Both the position numbers and the translations under genes were made by a program. From positions 1 to 18,805 of the forward strand of contig DMZT01000486.1 of NCBI GenBank assembly GCA_003484865.1: a stretch of DNA of 18,805 nt, read 5' to 3'. Below, piece by piece: positions 1 to 6,992 of the stretch. The DNA comes from Stenotrophomonas sp. GTDB lineage: Bacteria; Pseudomonadota; Gammaproteobacteria; Xanthomonadales; Xanthomonadaceae. The first letter of the stretch is position 1; each line of letters starts with the position of its first letter. The notes under the pieces were generated by a model that had not been told where the DNA came from, searched no databases, and saw nothing but the letters and a program-made list of their open reading frames with translations.

Positions 1-131
1 AGCTCTCCATGGGCATGTCAGGTGATGTCGAGATCGCCATCGAAGAAGGCGCGACCGTGGTGCGCGTGGGCCAGGCCATCTTCGGCGCGCGTTCGACGCC
101 GGACAGTGTTTACTGGCCGACCCCGACATGA
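1..131 (+). CDS. yggS: YggS/PLPBP-family pyridoxal phosphate homeostasis protein, C-terminal end
   Basis: Only the last 42 codons are present; the 5' part lies outside the window (reading frame begins at base 3). The visible end reads [17 protein letters not shown] followed by [13 protein letters not shown]. This is the hallmark C-terminal strand and helix of the YggS/PROSC fold-type III PLP-binding proteins: the SMGMSxD segment and the VRVGxxIFG segment contact the PLP phosphate. Known members are cytosolic, bind PLP without clear enzymatic activity, and buffer vitamin B6 and amino/keto-acid pools. The stop codon (129-131) overlaps the ATG of a following 40-codon ORF. The family call is strong because both signature motifs are intact. 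Confidence 0.93.
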   Translation, partial: LSMGMSGDVEIAIEEGATVVRVGQAIFGARSTPDSVYWPTPT

Positions 132-250
132 GCGGCTATCGCCTGCAATCGCAGCAGGCGGTCGGTGAGCAGCGGCGGCTGCACAGTGGTCCGGATGGAC
201 TGAAGGTGCTGAGCAGCGAGGCGGTTTATCGGGATATCCCTGCGCCATGA
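128..250 (+). CDS. Hypothetical 40-residue ORF overlapping the yggS stop
   Basis: The ATG at 128-130 overlaps the yggS TGA in an ATGA arrangement, which commonly signals translational coupling. The product of 40 residues begins [12 protein letters not shown] and ends [10 protein letters not shown]. It is polar, has no signal peptide or membrane segment, and matches no family I recognise. It has no Shine-Dalgarno sequence of its own, as would be expected if it relied on re-initiation. It could be a genuine small protein, the remnant of a larger downstream partner, or chance. The overlap is the only positive argument, so confidence is low. Confidence 0.3.
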   Translation: MSGYRLQSQQAVGEQRRLHSGPDGLKVLSSEAVYRDIPAP

Positions 251-359
251 ACGGGCGCACCCCGGATTCACTTCAGCGCACCCATCGCACGCCGATGCGC
301 CGGCCGACACCGGATGTGCCATGCTCGCCTCCGTTGCAACCCACCTGGAGAGCGTCGCC

Positions 360-476
360 ATGGCCAAAGGCCTGAACAAACAGAAAGAGCAGAAGAAGAA
401 ACCTGCCAAGACCGCCAAGGAAAAGAAGGCGGAAAAGAACGAAAAGAAGACCACCCGCGGTTTCGCCCCGGTCTGA
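360..476 (+). CDS. Small Lys-rich cytoplasmic protein (38 aa)
   Basis: The ORF begins MAKGLNKQKEQKKKPAKT and ends TTRGFAPV. It is extremely basic: roughly 15 of 38 residues are lysine, and the KEKK/KEKKAEK/NEKK pattern suggests a charged helix. I recall similar short proteins of the pattern M-x-K-G-x-x-x-K-K...P-A-K-T-x-K-E-K-(K/R)-A from pseudomonads and xanthomonads, where they are annotated only as hypothetical; this is memory, not a search. A TGGAG sequence sits about ten bases before the ATG. The GFAPV tail and the amphipathic composition fit a nucleic-acid- or ribosome-associated microprotein, but that function is inference only. It stands alone between yggS and a decayed regulator. Confidence 0.6.
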   Translation: MAKGLNKQKEQKKKPAKTAKEKKAEKNEKKTTRGFAPV

Positions 477-553
477 CCGGCGGCACCTCCGCTTACATCG
501 CGGGCATCATGGGAGTGCGGCCACACCACGGTGTCCCGCAGCTCCTCCCGATG

Positions 554-781
554 TCATCGCGCAACCACCGGGCGGAAGTCCAGCGGGCTCATCGCCGTGA
601 CCGCCTTGAAATGGGCATGGAAGCTCGAGCGACTCATGCACGCAACGCGCGCCACCTCATCGGTACGCCAGACACCGCTGAAATTCGCCCGGATCCACAC
701 GATCGCGCGGACACTCGCGGCACGTAAACCCGCAGCGTGCCTGCCCGGGCACCGCGCGGGCACCCGCGCTTGAAAGCGCAA
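554..781 (-). pseudogene. Remnant of an AraC-family regulator DNA-binding domain
   Basis: On the minus strand the frame reads SVRAIVWIRANFSGVWRTDE, then VARVACMSRSSFHAHFKAVT and AMSPLDF. This corresponds to the first helix-turn-helix and linker of AraC/XylS C-terminal domains (typical pattern: WIRxNFxxPLxVxxLAxxAxMSxSSFHxHFKxVTxMSPLxY). After that the frame hits a stop (554-556), so the second helix-turn-helix is missing, and the region upstream has no N-terminal sensor domain. Full AraC proteins are about 290-310 residues; here only about 50 recognisable residues survive. I read it as a decayed gene fragment. The rest of the 477-834 stretch holds nothing else I can support apart from the promoter described next. 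Confidence 0.7.
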
Positions 782-818
782 ACCGACAGATTCGGTGAAG
801 AGGACCGGCGAATCACCG

Positions 819-834
819 TGGGATAATTCGCCCC
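819..834 (+). promoter_or_regulatory. Extended -10 promoter for the ClC gene (leaderless start)
   Basis: TGG directly followed by GATAAT (822-827) fits an extended -10 element (TGnTATAAT, five of six in the hexamer). No good -35 is visible, which is usual for extended -10 promoters. The expected transcription start about seven bases on is at or next to the ATG at 835. The absence of a Shine-Dalgarno sequence agrees with a leaderless mRNA. This is inferred from sequence only. Confidence 0.4.
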
Positions 835-2142
835 ATGACCTCGCCAGACCCTCAACGCCCTCTCCTGTCCAGGGATGCGTGGAAGCGCCGTGCGGCCCTG
901 TGGGGCGGTGCCGTGGCTGTCGCCCTGGTCGCGATCGTGTTTGCCAAGGCCAGCGATGCGGCCTTCCGGGTCTTCCAGTCGATCATCGCCCAGTCGATCT
1001 GGTGGGCGCTGCTGCTCACCCCAACGGTGTTCGCGTTGTTGGCGTGGCTGACCAGTGGTGCGCTCAAGCCCACCCGCGGCAGCGGCATTCCGCAGGTGAT
1101 CGCGGCCCTGGAGATCCCGACGCCCACGTTCCGGCGTGACAATCTCTCGCTGGGCGTATCGGCCGGCAAACTCGCCTTGACCACGCTGTCGTTGCTCGGG
1201 GGCGCCTCGGTCGGCCGGGAGGGCCCTACCGTGCACGTCGGTGCCAGCGTGATGTACATGTTCGGGCGATGGTTCGGGTTCCGCGATCCGAAAGAGCTGT
1301 CCCACTTTCTGCTCGCCGGTGGCGCAGCCGGCATCGCGGCGGCCTTCAATACCCCGCTGGCGGGCATCGTGTTTGCCATCGAAGAACTCAGCGGCCGCTT
1401 CGAGCACCGCTTCTCCGGCACGCTGCTCACCGCGGTCATCGTGGGTGGCGTGGTGTCGCTGGGCCTGCTCGGCAACTACACGTACTTCGGCAAGGTGACT
1501 GCCACGTTGCCGCTGGGGCAGGCCTGGCTGGCGATCGTGCTGTGCGGCACCGTCGCGGGACTGCTTGGCGGCCTGTTCGCCAAAGCCGTGCTGCTGACCA
1601 TGGAAGGCAGACCACGCTGGCTGGGCACGCTGCGCCAGCGCCATCCGGTCCTGCTGGCGGCGCTGTGCGGGCTCGCCCTGGTGCTGCTGGGCGCCGCCTT
1701 TGGCGCAGGGGCCTTCGGCGCCGGCTACGAGCAGGCCAAGGGACTGGTGCAGGGAGCGCCCTCGGTGGGTCACGAGTTCGGCCTGATGAAGCTTGTGGCC
1801 AATCTGGTCTCCTACGTCGCCGGTATTCCCGGCGGCCTGTTCTCGCCCGCCCTGGCCGTCGGCGCCGGGCTCGGCCACAACCTCGCCGCCCTCATGCCTT
1901 CGGTCGATGAACGCATCTTCGTGCTGCTGGGGATGTGTGCCTACCTGACCGGCGTCACCCAGGCACCGTTGACCTCGGCGGTCATCTCGCTGGAGCTGAC
2001 CGACAGCAGCGATATGCTGCTGCCCATTCTGGCCACCGTGCTGATCGCGCGCGGCGTCTCCGGCCTGGTGTGCCGCGTGCCGATCTACAAGGCCATGGCC
2101 GAACAGCTGGTCAAGCAGCTGCCGGGCCCCCACCCGGCTTAG
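835..2142 (+). CDS. ClC-family H+/Cl- exchange transporter
   Basis: This 435-residue polytopic inner-membrane protein carries the three selectivity-filter signatures of the ClC family: GSGIP (82-86), GREGP (127-131) and GIPGGLFSPALAVGAG (330-345). The gating glutamate equivalent to E148 of E. coli ClcA is present in GREGP (residue 129). The internal 'proton' glutamate equivalent to E203 is in IEEL (residue 184). Both glutamates are typical of coupled antiporters rather than channels, so exchange of chloride for protons is expected, useful in acid resistance or ion homeostasis. No C-terminal CBS domains are present. The length is slightly shorter than ClcA (473). No Shine-Dalgarno precedes the ATG; see the extended -10 entry. 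The gene converges on the acuI-like gene with only 13 bp between them. Confidence 0.95.
   Translation: MTSPDPQRPLLSRDAWKRRAALWGGAVAVALVAIVFAKASDAAFRVFQSIIAQSIWWALLLTPTVFALLAWLTSGALKPTRGSGIPQVIAALEIPTPTFRRDNLSLGVSAGKLALTTLSLLGGASVGREGPTVHVGASVMYMFGRWFGFRDPKELSHFLLAGGAAGIAAAFNTPLAGIVFAIEELSGRFEHRFSGTLLTAVIVGGVVSLGLLGNYTYFGKVTATLPLGQAWLAIVLCGTVAGLLGGLFAKAVLLTMEGRPRWLGTLRQRHPVLLAALCGLALVLLGAAFGAGAFGAGYEQAKGLVQGAPSVGHEFGLMKLVANLVSYVAGIPGGLFSPALAVGAGLGHNLAALMPSVDERIFVLLGMCAYLTGVTQAPLTSAVISLELTDSSDMLLPILATVLIARGVSGLVCRVPIYKAMAEQLVKQLPGPHPA
2121..2138 (+). terminator. Short GC-rich inverted repeat at the 3' end of the ClC gene
   Basis: GCCGGG and CCCGGC (6-bp stem, 6-base loop) lie inside the last codons of the ClC gene, between two convergent genes, and are followed by only TT. 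It could contribute to termination, but the lack of a T-tract makes this weak. Confidence 0.25.
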
Positions 2143-2155
2143 TGCCGCGACAGGA

Positions 2156-3142
2156 TCACGCGTTGACGTCGACCACAGTGCGGCCCTGTACACGCCCCTG
2201 CAGCACCTGGTCGGCCAGCGCCGGCACCTCGGCCAGCCCGATCATCTGCGTGGTGCGCGCCAGCTTGCCCAGGTCCAGATCGGTAGCCAGGCGCGTCCAG
2301 GCCTGCTCGCGCGCGGCGTAAGGCGCGTTGACCGAGTCGATGCCGGCGAGCGTCACGTTGCGCAGGATGAAAGGCAGCACCGAACCCGGCAGATCCGCAC
2401 CTTGGGCCAATCCGAAGGCCGCCACCACGCCACGATAGCGCGTCTGCGCCAGCACATTGGCCAACGTGTGGCTGCCCACCGCGTCGATCGCACCGGCCCA
2501 GCGTTCCTTGGCGATCGGTGCACCTGGCGCGGACAAGGTCGCCCGATCGATGATCTCGGCCGCACCCAGCGCCTTGAGATACGCGGACTCCTCCAGCCGA
2601 CCCGTCGATGCAACCACCCGATAGCCCAGCGTGGACAGCAGTGCGATCGCGATGGAGCCGGCGCCGCCGTTGGCCCCGGTGACCAGGATATCGCCGTGAT
2701 CGGGACTCACCCCGCCGTGCTCGAGTGCCAGTACCGAGAGCATCGCGGTGTAGCCGGCGGTACCGACCGCCATCGCATCGCGGCTGGAAAATGCCGCGGG
2801 AATCTTCACCAGCCACTCGCCGGGCACGCGCGCCTTCTGCGCATAGCCTCCGTGGTGGGTCTGGCTCAAACCCCAGCCGTTGACCAGCACGCGATCGCCC
2901 GGGGCAAACCCGGGGTGGGTCGACGTTTCAACCACACCGGCCAGATCGATACCGGGAATCAGCGGAAACGTGCGGATCACCGGCGAGCGCCCGCTCAGCG
3001 CAAGGGCGTCCTTGTAATTCACCGTGGAGTACTCCACGGCAACGGTGACGTCGCCGGGCATCAGATCCTGCTCGGTCAGCGGGACGACACCGGCCGCGAT
3101 GGTATCGCCGGTCTTGGTCGCAAGGAGGGCGTTGAAGGACAT
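2156..3142 (-). CDS. acuI: AcuI/YhdH-type NADPH-dependent acryloyl-CoA reductase (MDR family)
   Basis: The 328-residue cytosolic enzyme belongs to the zinc-free medium-chain dehydrogenase/reductase family. It has the YhdH/AcuI pattern: STVNYKDALALSG near residues 39-51, PLIPGIDLAG 60-69, the GTAGYTAM segment 127-134, and the NADPH-binding VTGANGGAGSIA (154-165) with the GxxGGxGS variant characteristic of this subfamily. Known AcuI enzymes reduce acryloyl-CoA to propionyl-CoA and so detoxify reactive acryloyl-CoA. A good Shine-Dalgarno (GGAG, about six bases before the ATG) supports the start. It stands alone between convergent ClC and an LprI-like gene on the same strand. The subfamily call is confident; the in vivo substrate is less so. 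Confidence 0.9.
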   Translation of the reverse strand: MSFNALLATKTGDTIAAGVVPLTEQDLMPGDVTVAVEYSTVNYKDALALSGRSPVIRTFPLIPGIDLAGVVETSTHPGFAPGDRVLVNGWGLSQTHHGGYAQKARVPGEWLVKIPAAFSSRDAMAVGTAGYTAMLSVLALEHGGVSPDHGDILVTGANGGAGSIAIALLSTLGYRVVASTGRLEESAYLKALGAAEIIDRATLSAPGAPIAKERWAGAIDAVGSHTLANVLAQTRYRGVVAAFGLAQGADLPGSVLPFILRNVTLAGIDSVNAPYAAREQAWTRLATDLDLGKLARTTQMIGLAEVPALADQVLQGRVQGRTVVDVNA

Positions 3143-3228
3143 GGGATCTCCGGTTCCTGTGCATGAGGGACAGTGCAGACAGGACCAGTGTGCGCACCTG
3201 GCCGTACCGACGCGTTAAACGGCCCCGG

Positions 3229-3705
3229 CTAGCGCCCGCTCATGGGATAGGACCCGGCGCACACGTCACCCTCCTCGACCCCGCCAACCCAGGCCTTGAG
3301 CTGCTTGATCCGATCCAGGGTCAGCTGCTCGTATTCACCGCTCTGGCACATCGGCAGCACGCTCCCATAGTCGTCTGGAGACGGATACCGCGCCGCGATC
3401 TGGGCATCGCGGAACACCAGCCAGGCGCGCTGGGCTGCCTTGAACCGTTCCAGGAACACCGTGTCCTGGGCATTGAGCGCCAGCACCTTGGCATAGATCC
3501 GATTGAGCTCGGCATCGGCGCGCTGCGCGCTGTTGCTGGCACATTGGTTGAGCCCGGCCTGCGACTGGTTCGGGCTGTCGCAGGCCATGCCATCGGAGGT
3601 ATGCGGTGACGCCACGGCCCCGACAGCTGCCTTGGGTGCCTGGGCGTATGTCGCCCCCACCGGGGCCAGCGCGCAGACAAGGAGAAGCGAAGGAAGCATG
3701 CGCAT
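3229..3705 (-). CDS. Secreted LprI/DUF1311-family protein
   Basis: The 158-residue product has an N-terminal signal peptide (MRMLPSLLLVCALAPVGATYA, cleavage expected near 21-23). Its mature domain resembles the LprI N-terminal/DUF1311 family: CDSPNQSQAGLNQCA, an Asn-Arg-Ile-Tyr helix, the AQRAWLVFRDA signature (91-101), and C-terminal CQSGEYEQLTLDRIKQL. Four mature cysteines (C42, C55, C120, C149) could form two disulfides, consistent with a periplasmic location. Some family members inhibit host or phage lysozymes, but most are uncharacterised, so that activity is only a possibility here. TGGAG about nine bases upstream supports the ATG at 3705. Confidence 0.85.
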   Translation of the reverse strand: MRMLPSLLLVCALAPVGATYAQAPKAAVGAVASPHTSDGMACDSPNQSQAGLNQCASNSAQRADAELNRIYAKVLALNAQDTVFLERFKAAQRAWLVFRDAQIAARYPSPDDYGSVLPMCQSGEYEQLTLDRIKQLKAWVGGVEEGDVCAGSYPMSGR

Positions 3706-3750
3706 TGGATCCGCTCCACACGGGACAGCGGGGAGGCCGCCACAGGCGGA

Positions 3751-4031
3751 TTAACCGCGCCGATCCGTGAAATCCACGTGACTGCGCTTGCTTCCCCAGC
3801 ACGGTTGCAATCGTGGCTGCCAGCAGCGCCCGCTACGTGTGTCGGCGTCTTCGGGCGTGCGGCCGCGCGCGATGTCGTGCTGCCGCAACCACGCGGTGAT
3901 CGCCGCACGGGTCTGCCTGTCGTGCCGGCGCAGCACCTGGGCAATCACCGGATCGCGATGCGCTTCGGCGGTGATCTCCGCATACAGCGCGACATTGGCG
4001 ATGGCATTGCCACGGTGAAGTTGTCCACCGG
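3751..4031 (-). pseudogene. Frameshifted C-terminal remnant of a second TetR-family regulator
   Basis: Immediately after the stop of the intact TetR gene, minus-strand frames read GNAIANVALYAEITAEAHRD, then PVIAQVLRRHDRQTRAAITA and WLRQHDIARGRTPEDADTR. This is a typical ligand-domain pattern for TetR C-termini (xxYAEIxAEAxRDPxIAxxLRxHD). Near 3832-3837 the likely continuation ALLAATIATVLGKQ appears in another frame, pointing to an indel. At the upstream edge VDNFT lies in yet another frame relative to GNAIAN, suggesting a second indel near 4012. No HTH domain is present. The intact neighbour already has a full-length C-terminus, so this is a separate decayed gene and not its extension. The fragment's first parent gene is unknown. 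Confidence 0.6.
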
Positions 4032-4032
4032 C

Positions 4033-4662
4033 TCAGCCGCGCTTCTTCGGGCGCACGGATGGTCTTCGAGCGCCGACCATCGCCAGACAATCCTCCACCA
4101 CAGCCGCACTGAATGCCGCCGCATCCTGCTCCGGTGTCGCGATCAAGTCATCGGTTGCGCCATGCACACCGGCATAGATCAACGAGGCCGTCACCCTGGG
4201 ACTGGGCAGCTGCCATAGCCCGGATGCCACCCCCACTTCCAGGATGCCCTGCAACTGCTGAAGGAGCGCATTCCGCTCGCGGTTGGCTCGATCAAGATGA
4301 TGATGGTTGGCGTACACCACGTCGTGCACGGCATGGGTCCGGGCATAGAGGGCGATGCTCGCTTCGATCCAGGCGCGCAGGCGAGCCTCTCCATCATCCG
4401 CCGGATGCTCTTGCATCGCCTGCTCCAGTGCGTCCACGAAGCGCTGCGTGTAGCGCTCCGCCAGGGCTCTCAGTACATCCGTTTTTGAAGCGAAGTAGGT
4501 ATAGAACGTGCCCTTGGCCACATCGGCGGCAGCGACGATCTCGCTGATCGTCGTCTGTTCCACCCCGCGCGACAGGAACAGCGTCTCGGCCGCATCCATC
4601 AGTTCTTCGAGACGGATGGAGGCGGGTTTGGTGCGTGGCCTGGCCGGGGCTGGGGTCTGCAT
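4033..4662 (-). CDS. TetR/AcrR-family repressor, divergent from the efflux pump
   Basis: The 209-residue protein has an N-terminal HTH: RLEELMDAAETLFLSRGVEQ then TTISEIVAAADVAKGTFYTY FASKTDVL (about residues 17-64), the standard TetR DNA-binding domain with the GTFYTYFxSK recognition helix. The rest is a helical ligand-binding domain ending in a basic tail RRPSVRPKKRG. It is transcribed away from the DHA2 transporter, with 130 bp between starts that contain a strong twin palindrome. The arrangement strongly suggests it represses the pump (and probably itself) until a drug-like ligand binds. The Shine-Dalgarno is weak. The ligand cannot be predicted. Confidence 0.93.
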   Translation of the reverse strand: MQTPAPARPRTKPASIRLEELMDAAETLFLSRGVEQTTISEIVAAADVAKGTFYTYFASKTDVLRALAERYTQRFVDALEQAMQEHPADDGEARLRAWIEASIALYARTHAVHDVVYANHHHLDRANRERNALLQQLQGILEVGVASGLWQLPSPRVTASLIYAGVHGATDDLIATPEQDAAAFSAAVVEDCLAMVGARRPSVRPKKRG

Positions 4663-4696
4663 CGTGGGTATTGAAAGGGGAGCGATGGGTGTCGGT

Positions 4697-4702
4697 AGTG
4701 TA
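4697..4702 (-). promoter_or_regulatory. Possible -10 box of the tetR gene
   Basis: On the minus strand this reads TACACT (four of six to TATAAT), placing a start about 28 bases upstream of the tetR ATG. The -35 region would fall inside the palindromic operator, but no good hexamer is visible, so this is tentative. Confidence 0.3.
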
Positions 4703-4716
4703 ATCCGCCGAGACAG

Positions 4717-4753
4717 ATGACTGACCGTCGGTCATTGACCGACGGTCAGTCAT
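4717..4753. promoter_or_regulatory. Twin-palindrome TetR operator
   Basis: This 37-bp element is a perfect inverted repeat: an 18-bp arm (4717-4734), one central T (4735), and its exact complement (4736-4753). It is composed of two abutting 13-bp palindromes, TGACCGTCGGTCA (4722-4734) and TGACCGACGGTCA (4736-4748). Each is itself symmetric about one base, which is typical of TetR-dimer sites. Two adjacent sites suggest cooperative binding of two dimers. The element overlaps the -35 of the pump promoter and the likely tetR promoter region, so it is well placed to repress both genes. Confidence 0.85.
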
Positions 4754-4763
4754 TATTTAGGAT
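4735..4763 (+). promoter_or_regulatory. Sigma70-type promoter of the DHA2 efflux pump
   Basis: TTGACC (4735-4740, five of six) is followed by a 17-base spacer and TAGGAT (4758-4763, four of six). The predicted start near 4770 gives a leader of about 23 bases before the ATG at 4793. The -35 sits inside the right-hand operator palindrome, so repressor binding would block polymerase. Confidence 0.65.
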
Positions 4764-4792
4764 AAGCGCGGTCGCTCTACAGGCTCCGTCCC

Positions 4793-6289
4793 ATGCAGCA
4801 CTTCAAAAAGCCAGCGTTGGTGCTGGCCGCATACCTCGGTACCTTCCTTGCCTCGCTGGACATCAGCATCGTCAACGTCGCGCTGCCGACGCTGCAACGG
4901 GCGTTGCAGACCGACCTCGCCGGGCTGCAGTGGGTCATCAATGCCTATGCCATCGCGCTGTCCGCTTTCATGCTCTCGGCCGGTCCTCTCAGTGACCGCC
5001 ATGGCCATCGCCGGATGTGGCTGGCGAGCGTGGCAACGTTCATTGCCGGATCACTGGTCTGCGCGTGCGCCACCGATCTGCCGGTCCTGGTGATCGGCCG
5101 CACGATCCAGGGCGTGGCGGGAGCGCTGCTGATCCCCAGTGCGATGCCCCTCCTCACCCATGCGTTTCCGGACCCCGGCCAACGGGCGCGCGCCATCGGA
5201 GGATGGTCCGCCTTCAGCGCGCTGGCGCTGGTGCTTGGGCCGTTGCTGGGCGGCCTGCTCGTACAGTGGACCGGATGGCAGAGCATCTTCCTGATCAACC
5301 TTCCGTTGGGGGCGGTGGCACTGGCGCTGGGCGCCTGGAGCATTCCCGAGCGACGTCATCCTCAGCACGCGGCCATGGATCCCGCTGGGCAGATCCTCAG
5401 CACGCTGGCCTTGGCAGCCCTCTCCTACGGGCTGATCGGTATCGGCGGGCGCGGGTGGTCCGCACCCGCTACCTGGTTCTCGTTGATCACGGCGCTGGTG
5501 GCATTGTTGGCGTTCTCGCTGGTACAGCGTCGTGTCACGCGCCCGCTGCTGCCGCTGGATCTTTTCGCCGACCGTCGCTTCGCCCTGCTCAATCTCGCCT
5601 CGTTCGTGCTCGGCTTCACTGCCTATGCCAGCCTGTTCTTCCTTTCATTGTTCTTCCAGCAGGTACAGGGAAAGACCGCGGCACAGGCCGGATGGCAGCT
5701 GGCCCCTCAATTCCTGGTGATGGGCGTGGTGTCGTTGATGTTTGGCCGCATTGCCGTGCGCCTCGGGCTGCATGCGGCGCTGGCGTGGGGCTATGCATTG
5801 GCAGGGCTGGCGCTGTGTGCGATGGCCCGTTTCACTACGGACACCGCCGGAGGCTTTGCCACTATGTGCCTCATGGCGCTGGGAGCAGGCATGGGTCTGG
5901 CGGTGCCAGCTACGGGCATGGCGGTCATGGCGCGCACCCCACCGGAACGCGCAGGTATCGCCTCAGCCACCATGAATGCCCTGCGCCAAGCCGGGATGAG
6001 CCTGGGCATCGCATTGCTTGGCAGCCTGATGAGCCTGTGGGCCGTACAGCAGTTCCGTACCACTGCGACGGCAACCGGGCAGTTCGTGCTCGCACAGCAC
6101 GCGCACAGCATGATCCAGCACCCGGCTGCCGTTACGGGGTCCTTGCCAGCAGTGATTTACCGCAGCGCGATGGCCGGTGGCTTCGCCTGGGTGATGGGCA
6201 TCGCCGGCATCTGCATGCTGGCTACCGCTTTCGCACTTCACCGGCGTACGCCGACGCGCACAGGCTGCCCTCCAGACGACAGCCCTTGA
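4793..6289 (+). CDS. DHA2-family MFS multidrug efflux transporter (EmrB/QacA type)
   Basis: The 498-residue integral inner-membrane protein begins with the DHA2 signature LASLDISIVNVALPTLQ (about residues 19-35). It carries MFS motif A as GPLSDRHGHRRM (64-75) and the antiporter motif C region LALVLGPLLGG (about 144-154). Length and hydrophobic pattern fit the 14-helix drug:H+ antiporters. No adjacent membrane-fusion (EmrA) or outer-membrane gene is present, so it probably acts as a stand-alone inner-membrane pump. It is divergent from a TetR gene across a strong operator. The Shine-Dalgarno is weak (AGG nine bases upstream). Substrates are probably hydrophobic or cationic drugs, but this is family knowledge only. 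Confidence 0.94.
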   Translation: MQHFKKPALVLAAYLGTFLASLDISIVNVALPTLQRALQTDLAGLQWVINAYAIALSAFMLSAGPLSDRHGHRRMWLASVATFIAGSLVCACATDLPVLVIGRTIQGVAGALLIPSAMPLLTHAFPDPGQRARAIGGWSAFSALALVLGPLLGGLLVQWTGWQSIFLINLPLGAVALALGAWSIPERRHPQHAAMDPAGQILSTLALAALSYGLIGIGGRGWSAPATWFSLITALVALLAFSLVQRRVTRPLLPLDLFADRRFALLNLASFVLGFTAYASLFFLSLFFQQVQGKTAAQAGWQLAPQFLVMGVVSLMFGRIAVRLGLHAALAWGYALAGLALCAMARFTTDTAGGFATMCLMALGAGMGLAVPATGMAVMARTPPERAGIASATMNALRQAGMSLGIALLGSLMSLWAVQQFRTTATATGQFVLAQHAHSMIQHPAAVTGSLPAVIYRSAMAGGFAWVMGIAGICMLATAFALHRRTPTRTGCPPDDSP

Positions 6290-6296
6290 GGCCGGA

Positions 6297-6884
6297 CTAC
6301 TGCATCTGCGGCTCGCCCAACGGGCGTTCCTGCCGCTCGTCCAGATCGAACGTGATGTAACGGCGATGGATGAGCTTTGCCCCCATGTCCCAGCGATACG
6401 TCTCCACCCCGCCGTTGCCTGCACCGTCGGACAGCAGGCCCACGATGCCACGGGTCAGGTTGTCCGTGAGCAGCACCTGGGCCGCACCATCGGCATCCAC
6501 GCGCAGGCTCAGGCGATCACGCAGGTGATCCTCGCCCTTCCCCACCGGAGCATCGAAGGCAAGACCTACCAGGCCATCTTCGTGGGTTGCCATCCCACCG
6601 CGTTCGTCGCCTTTGGCGTCGTACAGCCAGACGCCGGCTGTGCGCGATCGTCGGCCGGCATCATGTGAATCCTGGCCCATCTCAACGCGCATGACGCCTT
6701 GGTCATCCAGCACAACGATGCGACGGGCGCGGACTTCATCAACGGTGAGAGCACCTCGCGGCGCCATCGACAGTGCGATGACCGCCACCGTCAGGCCCAC
6801 GACAAGCACTGCAAGCGCGACAGTCAACCAAGTGAGGCGGCGTACGGAAGTGCGAAGCACATCCAGCGGTTCCACGACATCCAT
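6297..6884 (-). CDS. Membrane-anchored hypothetical protein (195 aa)
   Basis: The N-terminus has one membrane segment (about residues 19-41, TVALAVLVVGLTVAVIALS), followed by an extracytoplasmic domain. That domain contains ALTVDEVRARRIVVLDDQGV, MRVEMGQDS, VWLYDAKGDERGGMATHEDG and later beta-rich repeats (LSLRVDADGAAQVLL, GIVGLL). The pattern 'VDEVxxxRIxVLDxxGxxR' followed by 'LYDxxGxERGG' recalls a widespread family of uncharacterised bacterial proteins with short beta-strand repeats; I know no function for it. AAGGGAG lies about 11 bases before the ATG. The gene converges on the efflux pump with seven bases between stops. Probably a single-pass type II protein facing the periplasm. Confidence 0.75.
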   Translation of the reverse strand: MDVVEPLDVLRTSVRRLTWLTVALAVLVVGLTVAVIALSMAPRGALTVDEVRARRIVVLDDQGVMRVEMGQDSHDAGRRSRTAGVWLYDAKGDERGGMATHEDGLVGLAFDAPVGKGEDHLRDRLSLRVDADGAAQVLLTDNLTRGIVGLLSDGAGNGGVETYRWDMGAKLIHRRYITFDLDERQERPLGEPQMQ

Positions 6885-6948
6885 GTGAGTGATGCTCCCT
6901 TGCTACTGGCGTCTGGATCATAGCCCAGGCATCGGAGCTGACGTCGTG

Positions 6949-6964
6949 CTGGCGGCGACGCCAG
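6949..6964. terminator. Small hairpin downstream of the serine protease gene
   Basis: CTGGCG, loop GCGA, CGCCAG forms a perfect 6-bp stem with a tetraloop, about 30 bases past the protease stop on the minus strand. There is no T-tract on either side, so a termination role is only possible. Confidence 0.25.
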
Positions 6965-6992
6965 TCCGCCAGATCCTGCCCTCCAGCACTGT

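Noticed and set aside
634..2193. A 519-codon open frame on the minus strand opposite the ClC gene
   Set aside because: Its composition (Gln/Arg/Gly/Ala-rich, low hydrophobicity) is the usual antisense shadow of a high-GC coding strand; ClC on the other strand has clear family motifs.
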